From positions 1 to 8,227 of the forward strand of contig JAAUSP010000328.1 of NCBI GenBank assembly GCA_012032575.1: 8,227 bases of DNA, in the 5' to 3' direction. The notes beneath the pieces were generated by a model, which did no database searches, was not told the origin of the DNA, and saw nothing but the letters and a program-made list of their open reading frames with translations. The stretch comes from Anaerolineales bacterium. GTDB taxonomy: Bacteria > Chloroflexota > Anaerolineae > 4572-78 > J111. The translations under genes were made by a program, and so were the position numbers. This document shows, piece after piece, positions 1 to 5,404 of this stretch. Each line of letters begins with the position of its first letter. The first letter of the stretch is position 1.

Positions 1-138
1 GTATCGCCCTTAATTTGCTCAAACGAGAGCACACCTCCAAACTGAGTATTCTGAACAAACGTCTACGAGCTGCTTGGGACAATGACTATCTCCTTCAAAT
101 TTTATGCTTGTTAACATAATTTATGCTTTTGCCCTACA
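1..138 (+). mobile_element. Right end of an ISAs1-like insertion sequence
   Basis: The transposase tail is followed after the stop by ATGCTTTTGCCCTACAG (about 123-139). This resembles the ATGCGTTTGCCCTG-type terminus I recall for ISAs1/H-repeat elements. The exact terminal base and any target duplication cannot be fixed without the left end. The element's edge falls about 35 bp before the first BMC start codon, so the operon's native upstream region has been replaced or displaced. Confidence 0.5.
3..119 (+). CDS. ISAs1-family transposase, C-terminal end (partial)
   Basis: An open frame enters from before the window and ends at TAA 117-119, giving 38 residues. They include IALNLLKRE and KRLRAAWDNDYLL, which match the way ISAs1/H-repeat (DDE, IS4-like) transposases end, with the typical 'ALNLLK...TSK...KRL.AGWD..YLL' pattern. 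The 5' part lies outside the window, so whether the element is intact cannot be judged. The frame is too short to be called by length alone; the assignment rests on recognising this C-terminal signature. Immediately downstream is a likely IS right end, which supports the call. The transposase reads toward the BMC operon. Confidence 0.72.
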   Translation: MALNLLKREHTSKLSILNKRLRAAWDNDYLLQILCLLT

Positions 139-173
139 GTCACGAACCATATCGTTGATAGAAGGTATAATTA

Positions 174-689
174 ATGCCACCTCGAAAATCAACCGGCGGC
201 AATAAACCGCCGCCCGAAGGCCCGGATACCGGCGCAGCCAAACCGAAAAGAAGCCGGCCCAAACTGCCCGCCCCCGAACCACCGGCAGCGCTGATCCCGG
301 CCACAACACCAACTGTTACCGAAGCAGCACCAACTCAAATAAGTGAATCTTCACAACCAAAGGAGAAAAAGACAATGGTAGATATTCAAATGATTGCCCT
401 GGGTATGGTCGAAACCAAAGGACTCATCGGTGCGATTGAGGCCGCCGATGCGATGGTCAAAGCCGCTAACGTCAAACTCATTGGCAGCGAATACATCGGC
501 GGTGGCTTTGTGACCGTGATGGTTCGCGGCGATGTGGGCGCGGTCAAGGCCGCCACCGACGCCGGAGCCGCCGCCGCCAAGCGCGTCGGCGAGCTGGTTT
601 CGGTCCACGTCATCCCGCGTCCCCATTCCGATGTCGAAGTCATCCTGCCCAGCGGCAGCAAGGGCAGCAACGGCGGACGGAGTTCCTAA
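174..689 (+). CDS. eutM: BMC-H hexameric shell protein (EutM/PduA-like) with N-terminal extension
   Basis: Residues 68-171 form a complete single BMC domain closely following EutM/Pdu[52 protein letters not shown], and [17 protein letters not shown]. Such proteins form the hexagonal tiles of the microcompartment shell. The pore loop reads EYIGGG. Residues 1-67 are an extra Pro/Ala/Lys-rich, probably disordered segment not found in standard BMC-H proteins (usually about 90-105 aa). Two starts are credible: ATG 174 preceded by AGAAGG (160-165), and ATG 375 preceded by AGGAG (361-365), which would give a canonical 104-aa protein. It is the first gene of the operon, just after an IS end. Shell identity is secure; which start is used, or whether both are, is open. 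Confidence 0.9.
   Translation: MPPRKSTGGNKPPPEGPDTGAAKPKRSRPKLPAPEPPAALIPATTPTVTEAAPTQISESSQPKEKKTMVDIQMIALGMVETKGLIGAIEAADAMVKAANVKLIGSEYIGGGFVTVMVRGDVGAVKAATDAGAAAAKRVGELVSVHVIPRPHSDVEVILPSGSKGSNGGRSS
361..377 (+). promoter_or_regulatory. Internal ribosome binding site and start within the BMC-H gene
   Basis: AGGAG at 361-365, inside a purine-rich AAAGGAG run, lies 9 nt before ATG 375. It is in frame with the long ORF. Translation from here gives [16 protein letters not shown]..., the normal beginning of a BMC-H protein. This is at least as good a ribosome site as the upstream one at 160-165, so two products from one gene are plausible, as known for PduB/PduB'. Confidence 0.6.
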
Positions 690-692
690 ATC

Positions 693-766
693 GCAGGGGT
701 GCAGGGGTGTGAGGGGGCAGGGGAGATAAATTTCTCCTCTGCCCCCCTGCGCCTCTGCGCCCCTGC
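693..766. repeat. Intergenic hairpin of GCAGGGGY-type tandem repeats
   Basis: Arms at about 693-728 and 731-766 are inverted copies of one another with scattered mismatches. The left arm is itself built of repeated GCAGGGGT-like units. It starts 3 nt after the shell gene stop (687-689) and ends just before the eutQ ribosome site (AAAGGAG, 776-782). RNA from it would fold into a long stable stem between two genes of one operon. It lacks a trailing U-run, so it is not a classic intrinsic terminator. mRNA stabilisation or partial attenuation is possible, but the sequence does not decide. Confidence 0.75.
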
Positions 767-789
767 CGCTTTGCCAAAGGAGAACCACT

Positions 790-1350
790 GTGGCTCAATT
801 CTTCACCGCAGCCGATATTCGCCGTTTGGCGCAATCGCCGGAGGGACATTACTTGCTGCTGGCCCCGGATGACCGGATCACGCCCGAAGCTCTCGACGTG
901 GCCCGCGCCCTGGGAGTCCAGATTCACCGGGAGGGCGATGGTTCCGGCAGCAACGGCCTGCCGCCGCTGGTCGGCAAAAGCGCCCGGCCCGGACGCGGCT
1001 TGACCCTGATCAGAGCCAATTCGGTGCAAATGACGCCGTTTGCCTTTAACGTCAACCGACCGGATATGAACATCCAGGTGACTGACGTCATTACGGCGGC
1101 GCACGGATCGCCGATGGCCGCCGGCTTTATGACCTGGGGCCAGGGTTCTTTTCCGTGGACGCTCAACTACGACGAAATTGATTTTGTCATTGACGGGCAA
1201 CTGGAAGTGCGGCTGGACAATCAGGTGGTCATCGGCAACCCCGGCGACGTAATTTACATTCCCAAAGGCAGCAATATCTTTTTTGGCTCGCCCAGCTTTG
1301 CCCAGGTGTTTTACGTCACCTTCCCGGCCGATTGGGAGTCGCAGAAGTGA
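790..1350 (+). CDS. eutQ: EutQ-type cupin protein
   Basis: The C-terminal cupin domain (about residues 90-186) matches EutQ closely: GFMTWGQGSFPWTLNYDEID, then GQLEVRL, GDVIYIPKGSNIFFGSP and FYVTFPADW. In Salmonella, EutQ is needed under some ethanolamine growth conditions and has reported acetate kinase activity. Residues 1-47 form a small module (FFTAADIRRL...ITPEALDVARALGVQI) also seen at the start of EutT and of the 127-aa protein at 4094. The total of 186 aa is shorter than the enterobacterial protein (about 233 aa), mainly through a shorter linker. The GTG start at 790 is chosen for AAGGAG at 777-782 with 7-nt spacing. The stop overlaps the eutT start (GTGA), indicating translational coupling. 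Confidence 0.93.
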   Translation: MAQFFTAADIRRLAQSPEGHYLLLAPDDRITPEALDVARALGVQIHREGDGSGSNGLPPLVGKSARPGRGLTLIRANSVQMTPFAFNVNRPDMNIQVTDVITAAHGSPMAAGFMTWGQGSFPWTLNYDEIDFVIDGQLEVRLDNQVVIGNPGDVIYIPKGSNIFFGSPSFAQVFYVTFPADWESQK

Positions 1351-2255
1351 CGGTCATCACCGAGGCCGAACTGCGGGAGTGGTGGCAGGGGGGCCGGGGT
1401 CAGATTCCGCCCTTGCCGCCCGATACCCGCTTGACGCCCTCGGCCCGCGACTTTGTCAAGCAGTGGGGGATTACAATTACCCTTCAAGCTGAGGGTGAGC
1501 ACAGCAGCGGAGACTCGGATAGAATAACAAACTGGAAGACTGGAAGATTGGAGGATAGCCCCTCAAAAGTCATCATGTCTGCCAATGGACCAGCTTTCCA
1601 GCCTTCCGACCTTCCAACCTCCCAGTCTTCTCGCCCAGTCTGGGACAAGCCCGGCGAGTTTCCGGTCAATTTGAGCGGGCCGCTGCCGGTTTGTACCGTC
1701 TGCGGGCAGCCGGTGCAGCAAAAACCGGCGCACATGGCCCAACTGGATGCGACCCATTTTGCGCCCAAAACCTCGCCGCGCTTTGTGCTGCGGGGCAAAA
1801 TGGACAGCCTGCACGCCCAGTTTTTGCTGGCTATCGGGCAGGCGCGCCGCTATAATCTGCCCGATTTGGCGGCGCATTTAACCACCCTGTCGGCCTACTG
1901 CCGCGAGATCACCAGCGCCGAATATCACGGGCGCGAGGTAGCTCCGCTGCAACTGGCCGGCCTGTCCGAAGCCGAAATCCGCGAGGCCAGCCATTGGCCC
2001 GACCGGCTGCTGGGCATTCCCCATGTGGTTCCCGGCCCGGACGACTCCGAAATGGTGTTGCAGCTCAACTGGCTGCGCTGCCAGGTCCGCGAAGCCGAAC
2101 TGGTCGCGGCGGCGGCCTTCACCGGGCCGGATGGTCAACTGAGCCGCTCGGATTTGATGACCGCCTTAAACCGGCTGTCAAGCGCGGTCTATTACCTGAC
2201 TTTGTTGCTGAAAGCGGGTAAAATTGTCTGGAAAAGTCCAGCCGGATTAGGTTAA
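1347..2255 (+). CDS. eutT: EutT-type corrinoid (cob(I)alamin) adenosyltransferase
   Basis: It transfers the adenosyl group of ATP to reduced corrinoid, supplying adenosylcobalamin to a B12-dependent lyase. Landmarks shared with enterobacterial EutT: N-terminal VITEAELR...LPPDTRLTPSARDF (residues 3-36), CTVCGQPVQQKP (116-127), FVLRGKMDSLHAQ, GLSEAEI, LRCQVREAELVAAAAF, and ALNRLSSAVYYL near the C-terminus. GTG 1347 is preferred over TTG 1332: it overlaps the eutQ stop, follows GGGAG at 1334-1338, and gives MTVITEAELRE, like the MKDFITEA start of E. coli EutT. The HX11CCX2C metal site of enteric EutT is not intact: only CTVC is present, with Val where the first Cys of the CC pair would be, and no His at the expected distance. 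At 302 aa it is about 35 aa longer than the E. coli protein; the excess maps to a repeat-derived linker (residues 62-94). Confidence 0.9.
   Translation: MTVITEAELREWWQGGRGQIPPLPPDTRLTPSARDFVKQWGITITLQAEGEHSSGDSDRITNWKTGRLEDSPSKVIMSANGPAFQPSDLPTSQSSRPVWDKPGEFPVNLSGPLPVCTVCGQPVQQKPAHMAQLDATHFAPKTSPRFVLRGKMDSLHAQFLLAIGQARRYNLPDLAAHLTTLSAYCREITSAEYHGREVAPLQLAGLSEAEIREASHWPDRLLGIPHVVPGPDDSEMVLQLNWLRCQVREAELVAAAAFTGPDGQLSRSDLMTALNRLSSAVYYLTLLLKAGKIVWKSPAGLG
1531..1626. repeat. Hairpin of ACTGGAAG-type repeats inside eutT
   Basis: The left arm 1531-1554 (ACTGGAAGACTGGAAGATTG...) and right arm 1603-1626 (CTTCCGACCTTCCAACCTCC...) are imperfect inverted copies, about 18 of 24 positions pairing. Like the intergenic hairpins here, the arms consist of a short degenerate tandem word. 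It is read in frame as a linker containing NWKTGRLE and PSDLPTSQSS. It lies between the N-terminal module and the adenosyltransferase domain and accounts for the extra length of this EutT. Confidence 0.7.
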
Positions 2256-2258
2256 TTC

Positions 2259-2368
2259 GTCATGTCATTTCGAGGCCAGAGGCCGACGCGAAGCGTCCCG
2301 GAAAGTTATGCTTGCCAGAGGAGTTGGAAGGGATTTCTCGCTCCTATCGTCGCTCGAAATGACATGAC
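2259..2368. repeat. MITE/REP-like element, copy 1
   Basis: Perfect 16-bp terminal inverted repeats, GTCATGTCATTTCGAG at 2259-2274 and its complement at 2353-2368, bound 110 bp without coding content. Reading inward from the right end on the - strand, 35 of 37 bases match the left end of a second element at 4536-4572, so the two are relatives in opposite orientation. It fills most of the eutT-eutJ gap. The family, mobility and transposase are unknown; non-autonomous DNA element or REP/BIME-like repeat are the main options. Confidence 0.82.
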
Positions 2369-2408
2369 CGTGTAAGTCCTGTCATCAAAATGACAAAACC
2401 ATAGGCTT

Positions 2409-3290
2409 ATGAATCCACAGCTTGATGCATTCCTGGCCCAAGCGCAGAGCGTGATGGTCGGGGAGTTGAATAGTGGGGCCTCTAAGCAGGCAGCCAAAGC
2501 AAGCTTGGGGCTGACCGATGAAGCTAACGATCCCTGGGACAAGCCTCAGCGCCGCATTCATGTGGGGGTTGACCTGGGGACAGCCTACACGGTGCTGGCG
2601 GTGCTGGACGAACAGAAGCAGCCGCTGGCGGGCGAGTACCGCTTTGCCCAGATTGTGCGCGATGGGCTGGTGGTTGATTTTCACGGGGCCATCAGTCTGC
2701 TGCGCGAATTGAAGCAGAATGTCGAGGCCCGGCTGGGTTTTGAGCTGACGACCGCCGCCACGACCTATCCCCCCGGCGTGCCGGGAACGGAGGTTCGCGC
2801 CACCCGTCACGTGGTCGAAGCTGCTGGCTTTGAATGTCAGCACGTGGTGGATGAACCAACCGCCGCCAATGCCGTCCTGCAAATCGAGAACGGGGCGGTG
2901 GTGGATGTGGGCGGCGGGACCACTGGAATTGCCATCTTTCGCGAGGGGCAGGTCATCTACACCGCTGACGAAGCCACCGGCGGAACGCATTTTTCGCTGG
3001 TCATTGCCGGAGCGATGAACCTTGAATTTGAAAAAGCCGAGGCGCTGAAAAAGGACCCACGCCAGCACAAGCGGCTATTTCCCGTCGTCCGCCCGGTGAT
3101 GGAAAAGGTGGGCAGCATTGTGGCCCGCCACATCGCCGCGCACCCGGTTGAAACCATTTATCTGGTCGGCGGCACGGTGCTTTTCAGCGGCATCGAGCGC
3201 GTCGTCCAGGAAGTGACCGGGATTACGACTATTATTCCGGGCCATCCTTTGTTTATCACGCCGCTGGGTGTGGCGATGCACGACAAGTGA
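2409..3290 (+). CDS. eutJ: EutJ, Hsp70/actin-fold ATPase of the eut microcompartment
   Basis: The protein follows EutJ throughout: phosphate-1 loop GVDLGTAYT (residues 53-61), RDGLVVDFHGAI, ATTYPPGVP, HVVDEPTAANAVLQ, phosphate-2 loop VVDVGGGTTGIAIF (164-177), YTADEATGGTHFSLVIAG, and the adenosine-motif-like LVGGTVLFSGI (252-262). EutJ is thought to act as a chaperone or reactivation-type ATPase for the pathway enzymes, but its exact role is not settled. Length 293 aa against about 278 aa in E. coli; the extra residues are an N-terminal segment rich in Ala/Gln (1-45). The ribosome site before ATG 2409 is weak (AGG at 2403-2405), perhaps because the repeat element at 2259-2368 has replaced the original upstream sequence. 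The stop codon is the first triplet of a perfect palindrome. Confidence 0.93.
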   Translation: MNPQLDAFLAQAQSVMVGELNSGASKQAAKASLGLTDEANDPWDKPQRRIHVGVDLGTAYTVLAVLDEQKQPLAGEYRFAQIVRDGLVVDFHGAISLLRELKQNVEARLGFELTTAATTYPPGVPGTEVRATRHVVEAAGFECQHVVDEPTAANAVLQIENGAVVDVGGGTTGIAIFREGQVIYTADEATGGTHFSLVIAGAMNLEFEKAEALKKDPRQHKRLFPVVRPVMEKVGSIVARHIAAHPVETIYLVGGTVLFSGIERVVQEVTGITTIIPGHPLFITPLGVAMHDK

Positions 3291-3342
3291 TACGTGAGGC
3301 GTGATGCGTGAGAATTTCTCACGCATCACGCCTCACGTATCA
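3288..3342. repeat. Perfect 55-bp palindrome overlapping the eutJ stop codon
   Basis: Two 27-nt arms (3288-3314 and 3316-3342) are exactly complementary around the single base T3315. The first three bases are the eutJ TGA stop. The arms are built from CGTGAGG/CGTGATG-like words. As RNA this would be a very stable stem starting at the stop codon. It sits within the shell/eut operon and is followed by an AT-rich stretch (3343-3365) before the next ribosome site, so terminator, attenuator or mRNA-stability roles are all possible. Confidence 0.9.
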
Positions 3343-3379
3343 AATTATTACTATAAACTTTTAATCGAGGTATTCCGCT

Positions 3380-4006
3380 ATGGCCGGTGAATTCCAACTT
3401 CGGGTTTATTGTTATCTGGATCGAACCCAACCCCAATATGCTTCTTTTGTAGGCACGATTACGCAAGGCGATTTGATGATTGAGGGCATGGCCTCGTTGT
3501 ACATCGAGGTGGCCCCCGGCAACGAGGTTTTTAGTATGGTGGATATAGCCGTGAAAGCCACCGAGGCCCGGCCCGGCGCGCAGATTGTCGAGCGGGAGTT
3601 TGGTATGTTTGAAATCCACTCCCAATCGCAGGAGGCGGTGCTGCAAGCCGGGGTGATGGTGTTGCAGCGGCTGGGGCTGGAAGCCACCGACCGCATCAAA
3701 CCCCAGGTGGCTTCGGTGCAGTTGATTACCAACGTGGACCCCTATCAGGCCCAGTTGCTCAACCGCTTCCGGCGCGGCTCGATGCTGGTGGCCGGGGAAA
3801 CCATGCTGGTACTGGAAGTCGCTCCGGCGGCTTATATCAACCTGGCCGCCAACGAGGCCGAAAAACGGGCCAACGTCAAGCTGCTCCATATTTCTTCCGT
3901 CGGCCGCTTTGGCCGTATGTGGATGAGCGGCACCGAAGCCGAAATGATGACCGCCAAAACCGCCGCCATCGCCGCCATGGAAAGTATGGAAGGAAGACCG
4001 GGGTAA
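3380..4006 (+). CDS. BMC-T shell protein with two BMC domains, probably permuted
   Basis: Two related halves are visible. Repeat 1 contains ASLYIEVAPGNEVFSMVDIA and VKATEARPGAQIVEREFGMF; repeat 2 contains MLVLEVAPAAYINLAANEAE and KRANVKLLHISSVGRFGRMW. Both have the beta-alpha-beta-beta-alpha pattern of BMC domains (compare GMIETRG...ASDAMVKAAxVKLVG). A strand-like segment precedes each half (LRVYCYLD; ASVQLITNVD), as in the circularly permuted EutS/EutL/PduB folds. At 208 aa it fits a trimeric pseudohexamer shell tile. It differs enough from EutL and PduB that I give no symbol. GAGG at 3367-3370 lies 9 nt before ATG 3380. Upstream is the palindrome, downstream another hairpin. Confidence 0.78.
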   Translation: MAGEFQLRVYCYLDRTQPQYASFVGTITQGDLMIEGMASLYIEVAPGNEVFSMVDIAVKATEARPGAQIVEREFGMFEIHSQSQEAVLQAGVMVLQRLGLEATDRIKPQVASVQLITNVDPYQAQLLNRFRRGSMLVAGETMLVLEVAPAAYINLAANEAEKRANVKLLHISSVGRFGRMWMSGTEAEMMTAKTAAIAAMESMEGRPG

Positions 4007-4012
4007 CAGAAA

Positions 4013-4075
4013 CAGGGTCGCAAGGTAACAAGGTCGCATTAAGAAATTTTGCGGCCCTGCGACTCTGCGACCTTG
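4013..4075. repeat. Intergenic hairpin of GGTCGCA-type repeats
   Basis: Left arm 4013-4038 and right arm 4050-4075 pair at 19 of 26 positions. Words such as AAGGTCGCA and CTGCGA recur within the arms. It occupies the gap between the BMC-T gene and the 127-aa protein and ends 4 nt before the latter's AGGAG (4080-4084). Confidence 0.7.
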
Positions 4076-4093
4076 CAACAGGAGTGAGTGCTT

Positions 4094-4477
4094 ATGAAAA
4101 CCTTCTACACCGAACGTGATATTGCCGATATGCACGCTCAGGGCGTCACCGAGATTGAGATTGACGACGATGTGGTGCTGACCGATTTGGCCCGCGATAA
4201 AGCTATTTCCCTGGGGCTGAAGATGAAACTGGTCAGCCAGCGCAGCGGTCAGCCTGACAGTCTGCCGCGTCTGGCCGTCGCCGGGAAGATACAACTGCCT
4301 GCGGCGGTGGTCGGTCCCGCTTCTCCCCTGCCGCCTGCGCCCGCCCCACCGCCCGCCGCCCCCACCGATCTGGCCGCGCAGGTTAAATCTGCCGTGATTG
4401 CCCGGTTAGGAACTACCGCCCATAACGACCTGTTGGATCAGGTCATTCCCCAGGTTTTGGCCCGCCTCGGCAAGTAA
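4094..4477 (+). CDS. BMC-associated protein: EutQ/EutT-like N-module plus encapsulation-peptide-like helix
   Basis: No named family recognised. Residues 1-47 (FYTERDIADMHAQGVTEIEI, then VVLTDLARDKAISLGLKMKL) match in layout the N-terminal modules of EutQ and EutT in the same operon: [FI]T-x-x-[DE][IL], then LT-x-x-A-R-D, then G-[ILV]. Residues 69-90 are a Pro/Ala linker. Residues 91-127 (DLAAQVKSAVIARLG and NDLLDQVIPQVLARLGK) read as amphipathic helix with Leu/Val/Ile on one face, like encapsulation peptides that bind cargo to BMC shells. There is no catalytic motif, signal peptide or TM segment. ATG 4094 is preferred to GTG 4088 because AGGAG at 4080-4084 is 9 nt away. I infer an adaptor or cargo-organising role inside the microcompartment; this is unproven. 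Confidence 0.82.
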   Translation: MKTFYTERDIADMHAQGVTEIEIDDDVVLTDLARDKAISLGLKMKLVSQRSGQPDSLPRLAVAGKIQLPAAVVGPASPLPPAPAPPPAAPTDLAAQVKSAVIARLGTTAHNDLLDQVIPQVLARLGK

Positions 4478-4516
4478 GGAGATTGGAGATTGGAGATTCA
4501 TAATCTCTAATCTTCC
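4478..4516. repeat. GGAGATT heptamer triplet and inverted partner
   Basis: Three perfect tandem heptamers GGAGATT (4478-4484, 4485-4491, 4492-4498) begin directly after the TAA at 4475-4477. They are followed by an inverted, slightly degenerate copy at 4502-4516 (complement GGAAGATTAGAGATT). This is the clearest example of the short-word hairpin design seen throughout the operon. Confidence 0.82.
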
Positions 4517-4535
4517 GAAACTGCGTAACTGCTCA

Positions 4536-4638
4536 GTCATGTCATTTCGAGCGACGCCAGGAGCGAGAAATCTACTACCCCGTAGTTTGCAGACGACGAC
4601 CTCAAAGATTTCTCGGCTTTCAGCCTCGAAATGACATG
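4536..4638. repeat. MITE/REP-like element, copy 2
   Basis: Terminal inverted repeats CATGTCATTTCGAG (4538-4551) and CTCGAAATGACATG (4625-4638) bound about 101 bp. The left 37 bases match the complement of copy 1 (2332-2368) at 35 positions. The right end, complemented, shares CATGTCATTTCGAGGC and a short GGC...GCC stem with the left end of copy 1. Its right edge lies 4 bp before the first possible start of the next gene and may have separated that gene from its ribosome site. Confidence 0.82.
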
Positions 4639-4642
4639 AGGG

Positions 4643-5329
4643 GTGAGTTATTACAAAACTGCTATGAAGATTCAGAATTTCATCCTGCCGGCCATAGGTT
4701 TGCTTTTTGCCGGATTGGGGGCACTGGTGGTGTGGTATTTTGCGCCTATGTTCAATCAGGCGGCGGGGCAGGTGGAACAGATGTCGCCCTTGACGGCAGC
4801 CACGGTGGCCGCGAGTCCCGCAGGCCAGGAAGGGTTGATCGAGGGGCGCGTCAGCGAGAGCAACCCGGTTCAGTTTCGCCTGTTTGTGGCCTATGTGCGC
4901 TACGAATATCGGGGGCAGGACAATGATAACGACAACGAGTCCAAATGGGTGGAGGATGAGCGGGTCACGCCGGCCCTGCTGCTGGATTTACCGGGAGGCC
5001 GGGTTCAGCTTGCCAACAGTGATTATGGTCTCGACGGCAGGCTGGTGAAGTGGCAGTCAGAACCGACTCTGACCTGGAACAGTTGGAGCGGGGAGGGCAC
5101 CAAATCGTATGAAGGTCTGGAACGAGGCAACCCGGTCCTGGCAATAGGCACGGTGGTCGAAGGGGCGAAAGGGCGCGAATTTAATGCCGAGTGGCTTTAC
5201 GGCGGTACCCGCGCCACTTACCTTGATGACCAGCGGACTTCAGCTCAAATCACTCGTTGGGTTGGCCTGGTTTTTCTCGTGGTTGGAGGGGTTATCTTTG
5301 GGCTGGGGGTATGGGTATGGCTCAGATAA
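4643..5329 (+). CDS. Two-TM membrane protein with GIDE-like soluble domain
   Basis: One hydrophobic helix lies near the N-terminus (FILPAIGLLFAGLGALVVWY, about residues 12-32) and one at the C-terminus (WVGLVFLVVGGVIFGLGVWV, about 206-226), with about 170 residues between them. The middle part has LIEGRVSESNPVQFRLFVAY, then YEYRG, LLLDLPGGRVQLA, and LERGNPVLAIGTV. This order recalls the GIDE domain of MUL1-type proteins and its bacterial relatives ('G-V-x-E ... Y-x-Y ... F-l-L-x-D-x-x-G-x-v ... L-x-x-G-x-x-v-x-v-x-G'). No RING finger is present. Function in bacteria is unknown. The start is uncertain: GTG 4643 gives 228 aa and ATG 4664 gives 221 aa; neither has a well-spaced ribosome site. 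It follows the BMC operon in the same direction, but a functional link is not shown. Confidence 0.72.
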   Translation: MSYYKTAMKIQNFILPAIGLLFAGLGALVVWYFAPMFNQAAGQVEQMSPLTAATVAASPAGQEGLIEGRVSESNPVQFRLFVAYVRYEYRGQDNDNDNESKWVEDERVTPALLLDLPGGRVQLANSDYGLDGRLVKWQSEPTLTWNSWSGEGTKSYEGLERGNPVLAIGTVVEGAKGREFNAEWLYGGTRATYLDDQRTSAQITRWVGLVFLVVGGVIFGLGVWVWLR

Positions 5330-5332
5330 TAA

Positions 5333-5404
5333 AACGCAAACGGCGCTAAAGACGCAAAAGGGAGAATTTTCAAAAACGTTTGCGCCTTTTGCGTCTCTTG
5401 CGTT
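5333..5404. terminator. Hairpin of ACGCAAA-type repeats between convergent genes
   Basis: Left arm 5333-5360 and right arm 5377-5404 pair at about 22 of 28 positions; both contain repeated ACGCAAA/GACGCAAAAG words. It begins 3 nt after the + strand stop (TAA 5327-5329) and lies about 20 nt from the end of the - strand gene at 5425. That placement suits a bidirectional terminator. It has no long U-tract, so termination is inferred from position and shape. Confidence 0.55.

Noticed and set aside
155..171. TTGATA (155-160) and TATAAT (166-171) as a sigma-70 promoter
   Set aside because: The spacing of 5 bp is far too short for a -35/-10 pair, and no acceptable -35 lies about 17 bp upstream of TATAAT. 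A start from this -10 would also fall inside the long ORF.
351..788. Long - strand open frame opposite the BMC-H gene
   Set aside because: It is a shadow of the GC-rich shell gene and hairpin, with no recognisable motif and no ribosome site.
1332..1346. TTG 1332 as the eutT start
   Set aside because: GTG 1347 overlaps the eutQ stop, has GGGAG at a good distance and matches the N-terminus of known EutT.
2259..2368. Palindromic elements as intrinsic terminators
   Set aside because: The terminal repeats are about 78 bp apart rather than forming a compact stem, there is no U-tract, and a second related copy exists, which fits a repeat family better.
3326..4294. 322-aa - strand open frame across the BMC-T gene
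   Set aside because: It lies opposite two well-supported + strand genes, is His/Gly-rich in a way typical of antisense reading, and crosses an intergenic hairpin.
690..5404. Repeats as a CRISPR array
   Set aside because: The repeat words differ from site to site, are shorter than CRISPR repeats, lack unique spacers of constant length and are not accompanied by cas genes.
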